Part shown: positions 30,739-37,756 of the stretch, one piece after another | Layout: the number at the start of each line of letters is the position of its first letter | How positions within the stretch are numbered: position 1 is the stretch's first letter | From: Cryobacterium sinapicolor | Lineage (GTDB): Bacteria > Actinomycetota > Actinomycetes > Actinomycetales > Microbacteriaceae | DNA: 37,756 bases | Direction: 5' to 3' | Assembly (NCBI RefSeq): GCF_004403465.1 | Contig: NZ_SOGQ01000057.1 | Span: forward strand, 1 to 37,756 | Notes under the pieces: generated by a model | The model's input: the letters and a program-made list of their open reading frames with translations, nothing else | Told to the model about the DNA's origin: nothing | The model's database searches: none | Position numbers and translations under genes: made by a program

Positions 30739-31473
30739 CTACTTCATGCTGAGTTCGTCGGCTTCTTCACCGTCGAGTGTTCCGACAAGTTCAGCGATCT
30801 TCACGACGATGTCCTTCATAGACTCCTCCGCCGTGCTGAATCCACCACGCGACGCGAGGGTAGGGCTGACCTGGTCAAGCTCCTCAAAGGTCGCACCATG
30901 CATGACCGGCACTAGGAGGTTGCGGCGCAGCAGAGCGCTGAGCTCGTTGCTCGCGATGCTTCGATCGGTGCGCAGTTTGTCGAGCATGGCGGGCGTCACC
31001 AGAACGATCCCGATGCGCGAATTCACGAGCCCCTTATCGATCGCTACGCGCATGTCCGTGCCGGGCCTCAGTGTCACCTCGCTGAACCACACCGAAACGT
31101 CTTCATCGACGAGCAAGTCGTAGACGTCTTTCGCGTCGGCCTGACGGTCGGGCCAGGCGTGGCAGAGGAACACGTCGTGCGCCTGCGTTCGGACCACGAC
31201 CGCCGTGCGTACGGGCTCGAGGTCGCGCACCTGCTGCGGCGTGTAGGAGACAGTTGAGGTCCTAGGCGACCAAGTGGGACGGGTGGTGCTGCCTCCACTA
31301 CGCCCAGCTCCGCTGCTCGTCAAGCTTCCACTCCTGACAACAGAGGTGACCGGCGGCGGCGAGTACCGCGGGTACGACGGCGTCGAGTAGTTGTATCCAC
31401 TGCGTCCGTGAACGGGGCAGTCGGCGCCGCCGCCCCTGGTGTGGCCTCTGACGGGGGCTGTGCACTGGGACAT
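30739..31473 (-). CDS. TIR-domain protein with N-terminal Cys/His motif
   Basis: 244 aa from the ATG at 31473 (GGAAG 8-9 nt upstream). Residues 4-22 carry C4, H11, C19 and H22 (CTAPVRGHT..., ADCPVHG), a small possible zinc knuckle. Residues 25-90 are Ser/Pro/Thr-rich and disordered. The TIR domain (about 98-240) reads AHDVFLCHAWPDR, VSVWFSEVTLRPGTDMRVAIDKGL, IGIVLVTPAML, then SNELSALL with Glu177 at the place of the catalytic glutamate of NAD-cleaving TIRs. It may act as an NADase effector in anti-phage defence. It lies divergent from an R-M pair, which supports a defence role. The sensor is not evident. Confidence 0.83.
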   Translation of the reverse strand: MSQCTAPVRGHTRGGGADCPVHGRSGYNYSTPSYPRYSPPPVTSVVRSGSLTSSGAGRSGGSTTRPTWSPRTSTVSYTPQQVRDLEPVRTAVVVRTQAHDVFLCHAWPDRQADAKDVYDLLVDEDVSVWFSEVTLRPGTDMRVAIDKGLVNSRIGIVLVTPAMLDKLRTDRSIASNELSALLRRNLLVPVMHGATFEELDQVSPTLASRGGFSTAEESMKDIVVKIAELVGTLDGEEADELSMK

Positions 31474-31825
31474 ACTTTGGTCTTCCTTGGAACCTTGCGC
31501 CGTGGCCCAAGAGGCCTTTCCGACGAGCCGTCTGCGGGCATTTCGGGTGATGAGTCGAACTCTATGTGCAACCGCCGACATTGCCACTCGTCGCAAGTCG
31601 CGCTACTTTACTGCGATAGGTCGATTTGAGGGCTGCTAGCTCGCCCGGTGTACTCCTTCTATGGTTTTGAAACCGTTCGTATTTCTGGCCGGTCTAGTTC
31701 AACCACGAGGCAGCCCGTCCGAAATCGATCGTTCGCGGACCGCTGATTGTTTTCCTTGGCTGGCCGCACCGCTCCTTCGCGGGGCGCCGTCAACGCGGCG
31801 TGGAGATTTGCCAGAGAATGGCTAC
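31474..31825. promoter_or_regulatory. Divergent intergenic region between TIR and methyltransferase genes
   Basis: About 350 bp. The methyltransferase frame stays open to 31661 upstream of the chosen start, but that part (LVQPRGSPSEIDRS...) is unlike the family and is treated as non-coding. Both promoters must lie here; none is clear. No repeat is seen. Confidence 0.4.
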
Positions 31826-33484
31826 ATGAGCATCGCCCCCGTTCCTGCCGCCTCCGACACCAAGGAGCTGCGAAAGGCACGAGGAGCATTCTTCACGCCC
31901 GAGCCGATCACTCGTTTCATTACAGATTGGGCAATCCGCGACCGCAACGACCAGGTCATGGAACCCTCTGCAGGAGATGCGGCGTTCTTGGTCGAAGCTG
32001 TCCGCCGGCTCACGCATCTAGGAGCGACCACCCCCGAAGTAGCTGGCGTCGAAATTCACGCCCACAGTGCACGGATCGCGCGCCAGCGCGTTAAGGCGGC
32101 TGGCGGGACGGCTCGGATTATCCATAGCGACTTCTTCCTGGTTGATCCTGTGCCGCAATATGCGGCCGTAATCGGGAATCCTCCCTACATTCGATACCAA
32201 GACTTCACGGGCGAGGCACGCACCAGATCCCGCGCGGCCGCACTAAAAGCGGGGGTTGCCCTCAACGGGCTCGCTTCGAGCTGGGCTGCATTTACGATCC
32301 AGTCAGCGCTCTTTCTTAAGCCGGGCGGCAGGATGGGCCTTGTCCTGCCCGCGGAGCTGTTGAGCGTTAACTATGCGGCCCCTGTTCGGCAATTCCTCTT
32401 CGACCGGTTCAAGACCATCGAGCTCGTCCTGTTCTCCGAGCAGGTCTTCCCCGAGGCTGAGGCCGACGTCGTTCTTCTACTCGCGGACGGGTTCGACGAA
32501 GGACCTTCCGAGCACGCGACGATTCACCAAGCGCACGACGCGGAAGCCCTCGAGGCCCTCGGGATTCCCCTCACCTGGTCGCCCAAGCGCCCGGCAGACA
32601 AGTGGACCGGGCTGTTAGTTGACTCTGCTGCGCTACGCCCTCTGGTCAAACTGCGAGAGTCGGGGGACTTCATCGACCTAGAGCAGTGGGGGGACACGAC
32701 GCTCGGGATGGTCACGGGCAACAACTCGTTTTTTGCGTTGTCTCCTGCGCGAGTAAAGGAACTTGAGCTTTCCCGCTCAGATCTTCTCCGTCTCTCTCCC
32801 CCCGGGAGCGCGCACCTACGCGGTCTTGCTCTGTCCCGACACCACATGACGGCGCTGGGCCAAAAAGGCAAGGCGACCTGGCTCTTCCGCCCCAGGGAGA
32901 AGTTATCGGCCTCGGCCTCCGCTTATATCGAAGCCGGTCATATTGCGGGCGTGGACCAGGCGTATAAGTGCCGTGTGCGCAAAGTGTGGCACCAGGTACC
33001 GCTGTTGGCTCCTGCTGACCTTCTGCTGACCTGCATGAACGCCGACACGCCTCGACTCACCACGAATGAAGCGGGTGCACACCATCTCAATTCCGTTCAC
33101 GGCGTGTACCTCTCGGCGTCGCTGCGCGAACTCGGCCGGGAGCTTCTACCGCTTGCCAGCCTCAACTCAGTCACTCTTTTGAACGCCGAAATGGTCGGCC
33201 GATCGTACGGCGGCGGGATTCTAAAAATAGAGCCTCGCGAAGCGGACGTGTGGGCGATGCCGTCGCCGGCTCTCATTCGGACGCGAGCTGCGCAGCTTCG
33301 ATCCGTAAAAGATGCCGTAGCACGGCAGCTGCAATCGGGAAAACTTCTCGCTGCGGTGGAACTCGTCGACGCAGCACTTTTCCCGAAGGGTAAAACCTTG
33401 AACAAACAAGACCTCGCGGTCGTCCGATCGGCTCATGCCGGCATGACCGCACGACGCGTTATGAGGGCCGAAAGTGGCAGGTGA
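31826..33484 (+). CDS. N6-adenine DNA methyltransferase of an R-M system
   Basis: 552 aa from the ATG at 31826. KARGAFFTP at 17-25 (motif X), EPSAGDAAFL at 46-55 (SAM-binding motif I) and IGNPPYIRY at 116-124 (catalytic NPPY at 118-121) define a gamma-class N6-adenine methyltransferase. The remaining ~400 residues contain the target-recognition part; HHLNSVHGVY and the GGGILKIEP end are typical of Eco57I/PstI-like enzymes. It would protect host DNA at a specific site. It overlaps the next gene by 11 nt, as expected for a methylase-endonuclease pair. An in-frame extension to 31661 is rejected for lack of a ribosome site. Confidence 0.88.
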   Translation: MSIAPVPAASDTKELRKARGAFFTPEPITRFITDWAIRDRNDQVMEPSAGDAAFLVEAVRRLTHLGATTPEVAGVEIHAHSARIARQRVKAAGGTARIIHSDFFLVDPVPQYAAVIGNPPYIRYQDFTGEARTRSRAAALKAGVALNGLASSWAAFTIQSALFLKPGGRMGLVLPAELLSVNYAAPVRQFLFDRFKTIELVLFSEQVFPEAEADVVLLLADGFDEGPSEHATIHQAHDAEALEALGIPLTWSPKRPADKWTGLLVDSAALRPLVKLRESGDFIDLEQWGDTTLGMVTGNNSFFALSPARVKELELSRSDLLRLSPPGSAHLRGLALSRHHMTALGQKGKATWLFRPREKLSASASAYIEAGHIAGVDQAYKCRVRKVWHQVPLLAPADLLLTCMNADTPRLTTNEAGAHHLNSVHGVYLSASLRELGRELLPLASLNSVTLLNAEMVGRSYGGGILKIEPREADVWAMPSPALIRTRAAQLRSVKDAVARQLQSGKLLAAVELVDAALFPKGKTLNKQDLAVVRSAHAGMTARRVMRAESGR

Positions 33485-34451
33485 CGATGACGGCCCCAAG
33501 CTTGCTTGGGCGCTATTCGACACGATCATCGCTCAATCCGAGCGGGACAGAAGAACCAACCCATGGGCGACGGACAACAACGACGAGCTGCGGTACCAGC
33601 CCGATTTCGAGACTCTGAGCGTGCTGCTCGGCGTTCCCATTTTCCTCGGCAGCGTTTCGCAGTCAGGGTTACTTGCGATCGCCGTGGACGTTTGGATCTC
33701 CTACGAGCTGCGGCGTGCTGGCTTCCATCCCGACGCCGTTTGGCCCCGAGCAACCACCCCTCGCGTTCTACCTCGGTCCCTGGCTCTTTTCGCTGAGCGT
33801 ATCCCAGTACAACTTCGCGACCAGGTTGTCGCGCGCTATGACCACCAGAACGGCAACATCTCCAAGTCCGTCGCTGCTCCTGCGACGGCTCGTATCCTAG
33901 GAAAAAACTACGTCAAACAGGTCGACGTCGTCATCTCTGACTGGTCCACCGGCCCCGAGCTGCTCATCAGCACCAAGCGCATGGACGCCAGCTATTCAAA
34001 CAACGCTCTGAACCGGGTCGAGGAGAGCTACGGCGACGCAAAGAACCTCCGCCTACGCCATCCCCTTGCTGCCCTAGGGTTCGTCTTCGCGCTCAGCTCG
34101 GGGATCTACACCAAGAATCGAAATCTCGTTCCGAAGCTCAAGGACCTGTTGTCCAAGCTGGGCCAGGAAGACGACGCATATCACGCGGTCATGCTCGTCA
34201 TGCCTGACTACGTGTCCGTCATGGCTGAGCAGCCCACGGATGCAGTCGGGCTTGCCGCTGAGATGCGCGAGAACATCGATGCAGTAATTGCGCGCATCCC
34301 CGTTGTAGGGATACTCCTTGATGAATCTCCGCACGACATTGCGCCGGCGACCTTCTTCGAGAAAATGATCGTGCGCGTCCTCAACAACACTCCGGTGGAC
34401 TTTCACGAACCGGCGCGGGCGCTTCGAAATACGGCAGCCAAAGCCAAATGA
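33474..34451 (+). CDS. Probable cognate restriction endonuclease
   Basis: 325 aa from GTG, overlapping the methylase. No strong family match by eye. Residues 150-168 read VDVVISDWSTGPELLISTK, a D...(I/L)xTK pattern that could be a diverged PD-(D/E)xK core (D151 and K168; the middle acid may be E162). The following SYSNNALNRVEESYGDAKNLRLRHP and LAALGFVFAL are typical of type II endonucleases that pack against the catalytic core. Its place after the methylase, with overlap, is the main reason for the call. The recognition site is unknown. Confidence 0.68.
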   Translation: MAGDDDGPKLAWALFDTIIAQSERDRRTNPWATDNNDELRYQPDFETLSVLLGVPIFLGSVSQSGLLAIAVDVWISYELRRAGFHPDAVWPRATTPRVLPRSLALFAERIPVQLRDQVVARYDHQNGNISKSVAAPATARILGKNYVKQVDVVISDWSTGPELLISTKRMDASYSNNALNRVEESYGDAKNLRLRHPLAALGFVFALSSGIYTKNRNLVPKLKDLLSKLGQEDDAYHAVMLVMPDYVSVMAEQPTDAVGLAAEMRENIDAVIARIPVVGILLDESPHDIAPATFFEKMIVRVLNNTPVDFHEPARALRNTAAKAK

Positions 34452-34890
34452 CCCTTGTGCCGGAAACGGCGTCGGAACCAATGGCCGATACTTCGATCCT
34501 TTGCAACAGTTGATTTTAGGCCGTTTCAAGAGAAACGCTTCTGGGCTATTTTCGGCGATCTTTGGCGGCGTTCTGTGATCGTTCTTTGGCGCATCCGCTA
34601 AGGTCCAAACCAATTCAGCGCAGGCCTCGGCGTTCAGATCTCATGGGTGCGAGCCACTCAGTGTGAGGAACACCGGTTCAGCACCCAGTGCAGTAACGCC
34701 GGCAGCAGGCCGGCATGCGCTTCCCCTCTGGAATGACCATTTTGGGTACACCCCAGCTGGACGTCAGGTCAGAGAGCAGGACTGCCGTCAGATAACGTCG
34801 GTTTCTTCATTCCTTGACACTCGCTGGCAAGGCTCTTGGAGGTGCCCTGACACTGACGGGGTTGGACGGTGGCGGGACAGGCCCGGGGGA
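34452..34890. other. Non-coding stretch after the R-M pair
   Basis: About 440 bp with no convincing gene, hairpin or repeat. The nearest open frames lack ribosome sites. The base composition near 34500-34600 is lower in GC than its flanks. It marks the boundary between the R-M cargo and the minus-strand membrane genes. Confidence 0.5.
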
Positions 34891-35250
34891 CTATTGGCCT
34901 GAACTTGATGCCGCCGCTGCGGTGACTATCCACAGGAAAGTCGTGATCACGGAGAGACCAAGCGTGACGTACCCCAGGATGAGCCCTGTGAGTGAGGCGC
35001 CGCGTCCGATGCCGCCGAGGCGGGTTGCGTTTCGCAATCCAACGTGGCCGAAGATCACCGCGAGCACTGCAGGCAGGAAGGCCAAGAACATCATGACCAG
35101 CCCGAGGATCGGGATGGGTATCCAGATCCCAGTGACGATGGCGACTATACCGAGAACAAGTGAGGTGACGGCCATGCCGTTGGTGGGCGGCTTGATGACC
35201 TGCTGATAGATGATCTGCTGCGGGTAGGAGGTCATCTGCCGGTCACTCAT
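34891..35250 (-). CDS. DUF4190-domain membrane protein
   Basis: 119 aa. A polar, Gln/Tyr-rich N-terminus (MTSYPQQIIYQQV) precedes about three TM segments with the DUF4190 pattern: MAVTSLVLGIVAIV, FLAFLPAVLAVIFGHVGLRN, then RGASLTGLILGYVTLGLSV. DUF4190 proteins are common small actinobacterial membrane proteins without a proven role. It is read in the same direction as the membrane protein at 35412, with 161 bp between. Nothing indicates a link to transfer or defence. Confidence 0.85.
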   Translation of the reverse strand: MSDRQMTSYPQQIIYQQVIKPPTNGMAVTSLVLGIVAIVTGIWIPIPILGLVMMFLAFLPAVLAVIFGHVGLRNATRLGGIGRGASLTGLILGYVTLGLSVITTFLWIVTAAAASSSGQ

Positions 35251-35411
35251 TTCGTTTGTGGGGAAGTGCGCTCGGAAGCGTCCGTCGTCGTTGATAAGGA
35301 CGGCTTTGTGTGATTGGCGCCTGCTGACCAGGCGTCGATGTGCACCGGGCTGGTGCTTGTCGCAGAGTTGTAGGGATAGCGCTTCCCGCGGTTGCTTTGT
35401 TCATCGTGGGG

Positions 35412-36224
35412 TCAGTTGTTGGTCACGAGGCCAGTTGCGGAATCGAAAGTTACGCCGGCACCGGAGGAGTCGTCGGTGATCGTGAGGCGGTAATTCTCAC
35501 CACTAGTGCTCCGTGCATATCCGCCTGTAGTGCCCACGGGGATTTGAAAGAGCGCCTGGCCTTCTGGTGTCGAGACCATGTTGTCCGCGCTGATGAGGAG
35601 TTCAGCCGGCCACGGTTGTCCAGGCGTTCGTAGATTCTTGAGGACAAACGAAATCGTGCCGGCTGCCATCTGCATGGCTGCACGGATTTCTTCCGGAGAA
35701 CGTGGCGTGGTGGCCAGCGGCATCGTCGCTGGGGCGTCTGGAACTACTTGCGGTGCCGGGATTGCCTGTGGGAGGACACCAGGCGCGGTCGCCATGGGCT
35801 GGGTCAGAGCGGTCAGCGACGCCAGGCTCGGCATGGGGGGTACGGCGTTTGGGGCATAGAAGAACGCCAGGCTCCAAATGGACAGCAGTGTCCCGGCGAC
35901 ACCGAGAGTGCCTCCGATTGCGGGCAATAACCGGCTCGACGCTCGGCCTTCCCGTCGGAGCTGCGTTGCTCGAATGGCGAGCGAGATCGCTGTGATGCCG
36001 GCAGTGGTGAATGCAAATCCACGGAATCCCGTGCTGACGTCCGGATGAGCGAGAGGCAAGAGAGTGGCGAAGAGGCCTAACGCGACGGCCAGCAAGCCAG
36101 TCAAATTGCTCGACCGGGCGCGCGGCTGGGTCGCAACGTACCTACTGCGGGGGCGTGTGATTGTGTTGGCCGCCGGTTCGTCCCAATATCCCGGCGGATT
36201 CCAGTCTCTAGGACCATGCCCCAT
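35412..36224 (-). CDS. Membrane protein with extracytoplasmic C-terminal domain, unknown
   Basis: About 270 aa from the ATG at 36224 (MGHGPRDWNPPGYWDE). A cytoplasmic N-terminus is followed by three TM segments (about 42-60, 68-85 and 103-125) and an Ala/Pro-rich linker (VPPMPSLASLTALTQPMATAPG). A C-terminal ~90-residue domain near the end (SPEEIRAAMQMAAGTISFVLKNLRTPGQPWPAELLISADNM, then GGYARSTSGENYRLTITDDSSG) looks pilin-subunit-like in its length and beta-rich end. It is not recognised further. The start may instead be 36260. It shares direction with the DUF4190 gene. Confidence 0.65.
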   Translation of the reverse strand: MGHGPRDWNPPGYWDEPAANTITRPRSRYVATQPRARSSNLTGLLAVALGLFATLLPLAHPDVSTGFRGFAFTTAGITAISLAIRATQLRREGRASSRLLPAIGGTLGVAGTLLSIWSLAFFYAPNAVPPMPSLASLTALTQPMATAPGVLPQAIPAPQVVPDAPATMPLATTPRSPEEIRAAMQMAAGTISFVLKNLRTPGQPWPAELLISADNMVSTPEGQALFQIPVGTTGGYARSTSGENYRLTITDDSSGAGVTFDSATGLVTNN

Positions 36225-36322
36225 GTTGCCCCACGTCAATTCCCCCAAGCGCCCATCCATACAGGCGCCCTTCTGTCTAGCAGCCGGGAGACCAGTCCGA
36301 CAGACCCCCGAACACGTGGGAG

Positions 36323-37417
36323 ATGTCGGAAGTGACTGGTGGGCATAAATGGAAGGAAATTCCCGAGGACGGGGCCCATGCGTACCCTCGCGTCCGTGGT
36401 TCGTGTGAGGCTGGGCTCGTGATCGAGCGAGTAGTGGATTTCAACCGCCTCCGCGGCATGCGCTGCGGCTCTTGCAGGAATGAGTGGCACGCGAACGCTG
36501 AATGGCTGGATCGCTTCGACCAAGGAGATGAAGCCTGTCCAAAATGTGGCACCGACTGCCAAGTTGAGGAGCGGCCCAACTTCTGGGCCGTGCACGACGA
36601 CCCCTCGTACGATGACTCCAAGGTGCGCGACACGTACTGGTATCACACGTCAACGCAGGCGAACTGGCCCGACCGAGCCCTCGACCCCACCGCTCGACTC
36701 ACCGATATAACCAAACAAAGAATGCACGACATCGGCACCGATGGGCGAGCGCTAGAGCGCTGGGCCCAAGGTCAGATGACCAAAGCTCTGCACCTAGGCA
36801 CCTACGAGGCGGCGGTCGAGAACATGCTTAGGCGGATGACGAACCAAGACGGCGCTGACGATCAGTTCTACCTGTACCGGGTGCGCCTCAGCCGCAACGC
36901 CGTCATCGAACCCGGCGTGCACACCGAGCCCACCAACTTCGTCGGCGACGTGCAGCTGGCCGAGGTGTGCGCCCCAGGCGTCGACACGTTCCGGTACGTG
37001 AACACCCACGAGGACCCGTCGAGCGTTTCTCTTGCGGTCACGATGCACGTGATTCAGGCCGTACAGAGCATCTCTGTTCCACTCGCGGTCGATGCGGCAC
37101 ATCCGTGGGTGAGTGACGCGGCGGCGCGACTGCTCTATGCAGCGTCGCTGCCTGCACAGCAACCAAAGACCACGCTTGAACGCATGCGGCGGCACATGCC
37201 CTCAGCGCTCTCTAACGAAGCGTGCAAGCTGGAGAAGGAAGTCGCTGACACTTTGCCGCTAAGACTCCGCGGCAGATTTCGTTCGGGCTTTGACGCAGCG
37301 AGTCTGACAACGAACCCAAGTGCGTTCCCCTCGAAGCTGGCCGGTTTGGCTCAGCTTGTCGGGACTCCGCTAGTTGTTCTCGACTTGCTCGACGCCGAGC
37401 CGTGGCGAGAGGTTTGA
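36323..37417 (+). CDS. Zinc-finger protein of unknown function (ADP-ribosyltransferase-like pattern possible)
   Basis: 364 aa. Two CxxC pairs (C48-GS-C51 and C72-PK-C75) form a probable zinc ribbon. Residues 105-190 then read YWYHTSTQANW, RALERWAQGQMTKALHLGTYEAAVENMLRRM, QFYLYRVRL. The spaced YHTS and HLGTYEAA strings faintly recall the H-x-T/Y and later parts of ADP-ribosyltransferase folds, and a conserved-looking PTNFVGDVQLAEVCAPGVDTFRYVNTHEDPSS follows. I cannot assign a function. It is the last intact gene before the right IS. The ATG directly follows GTGGGAG, so the true start may lie further inside. Confidence 0.6.
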   Translation: MSEVTGGHKWKEIPEDGAHAYPRVRGSCEAGLVIERVVDFNRLRGMRCGSCRNEWHANAEWLDRFDQGDEACPKCGTDCQVEERPNFWAVHDDPSYDDSKVRDTYWYHTSTQANWPDRALDPTARLTDITKQRMHDIGTDGRALERWAQGQMTKALHLGTYEAAVENMLRRMTNQDGADDQFYLYRVRLSRNAVIEPGVHTEPTNFVGDVQLAEVCAPGVDTFRYVNTHEDPSSVSLAVTMHVIQAVQSISVPLAVDAAHPWVSDAAARLLYAASLPAQQPKTTLERMRRHMPSALSNEACKLEKEVADTLPLRLRGRFRSGFDAASLTTNPSAFPSKLAGLAQLVGTPLVVLDLLDAEPWREV

Positions 37418-37555
37418 CCAAACCATGCCCCGTCGGTCGTTGCGCCGACCGTGATTAATTGAACTGATTGACCTCTCGAACTGAGCAATTCTTCGACCGG
37501 CAGCGGAGATAGCAAATGATCCGCCTGCCACGTTCAAGTAGGGCATGCTCAGATC

Positions 37556-37705
37556 ATGTCGAAAGCTACGGAACAAACAGCATTAGGCCAAGGGCTCGCT
37601 CTTGGGGCGCGCATGCTCGCTGTTGACTCGGTGATGGCCAACAAGATGGGTCACGTCCCGCTGAGTGGTGGAGTTTCTCAACACCGTGCGGGTCAGCTGT
37701 TTTAG
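37556..37705 (+). pseudogene. Start of a gene cut off by the right-hand IS
   Basis: The frame starts MSKATEQTALGQGLALGARM and runs 31 codons to DSVMANKM (37648), then enters IS sequence and stops at 37705. Only the first ~92 bases are native. The intact gene cannot be recognised from so short a stretch. Confidence 0.5.
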
Positions 37706-37756
37706 TTTAGGCGGCGGCGAGTTCGGGGAGGATCACCGCCTCGTCGATGACCTCGA
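37648..37756 (-). mobile_element. Terminus of an insertion sequence with a transposase 3' end, extending off the right edge
   Basis: GGTCACGTCCC at 37649, then TGAGTGGTG and GTTTC, mirrors the inverted-repeat sequence at 80-110. On the minus strand a frame ending EVIDEAVILPELAAA and a stop lies at about 37711-37756, which I take as the C-terminus of the transposase. The element's other end is outside the window. IS256-like by the look of the ends; not proven. Confidence 0.6.

Noticed and set aside
31661-31825. N-terminal extension of the methyltransferase
   Set aside because: Sequence before the ATG at 31826 does not resemble the family and has no ribosome site; the domain starts soon after 31826.

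Overview
The window reads as about 38 kb of a high-GC Gram-positive plasmid, or an integrated plasmid-like element, most likely from an actinomycete (Micrococcales/Microbacteriaceae is my guess from protein style only). The reasons are GC-rich coding throughout, many GTG starts, ATGA and TGATG overlaps between genes, and a one-membrane type IV secretion system with the SCO6880 and DUF4913 families typical of actinobacterial conjugative elements. Both ends of the window run into similar insertion-sequence termini (1-110 and 37648-37756). Each cuts a gene, so the piece looks like a contig or segment bounded by IS copies.

Layout. Positions 1-4000 hold a truncated PadR/ABC-exporter operon and a divergent HSL-family esterase. 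Positions 4100-5100 hold small genes: a lipoprotein, a 36-aa acidic peptide and a 37-aa zinc ribbon. Positions 5204-15476, minus strand, form one tight conjugation operon. In transcription order it encodes a MinD/ParA-like ATPase, a two-TM pilin-like protein, a TcpC/VirB8-like anchor, a TrbL/VirB6-like channel, SCO6880, a VirB4-type ATPase, a two-domain cell-wall hydrolase, a TraG/VirD4 coupling protein and a DUF4913 protein. No relaxase is visible. Positions 15.8-19.0 kb are the replication control region: two winged-helix proteins, a ribbon-helix-helix protein and a primase-polymerase-like Rep. Positions 19.3-26.6 kb hold three genes or gene pairs (an orphan ParB-like protein, a Cys-rich peptide plus DUF3560, and a DUF3846 protein), each preceded by a copy of the same ~155-bp structured element. 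Between the first and second copies lie a membrane protein, a protein with an IF-2 N-terminal domain, and a non-coding palindrome cluster. Positions 26.7-28.3 kb carry a real partition cassette: a palindrome-rich AT island followed by parA and a small ribbon-helix-helix partner. A KfrA-like coiled-coil protein follows. Positions 29.5-37.7 kb are cargo: a second zinc ribbon and a decayed copy, an SRAP/YedK DNA-protein crosslink protein, a TIR-domain protein, a restriction-modification pair, two membrane proteins and a zinc-finger protein of unknown function.

The most unusual signal is the set of three ~155-bp elements at 19283-19436, 24489-24640 and 25913-26069. They share conserved sequence blocks and a long terminal stem. 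Copy 3 has changed both arms of that stem together, as copies 2 and 3 have changed both arms of an inner hairpin. This is compensatory change and supports a conserved fold. The elements precede gene families that often sit in the leading region of conjugative plasmids, so they may be actinobacterial equivalents of single-stranded promoters (Frpo/ssi) or a shared structured RNA leader. This is inference; the repeats and pairings are read directly from the sequence.

How the parts would work together: Rep and the RHH protein replicate the molecule and control copy number, ParA and its partner segregate it, the T4SS transfers it, and the leader-controlled genes plus TIR and R-M cargo would help it establish in, and defend, the host.
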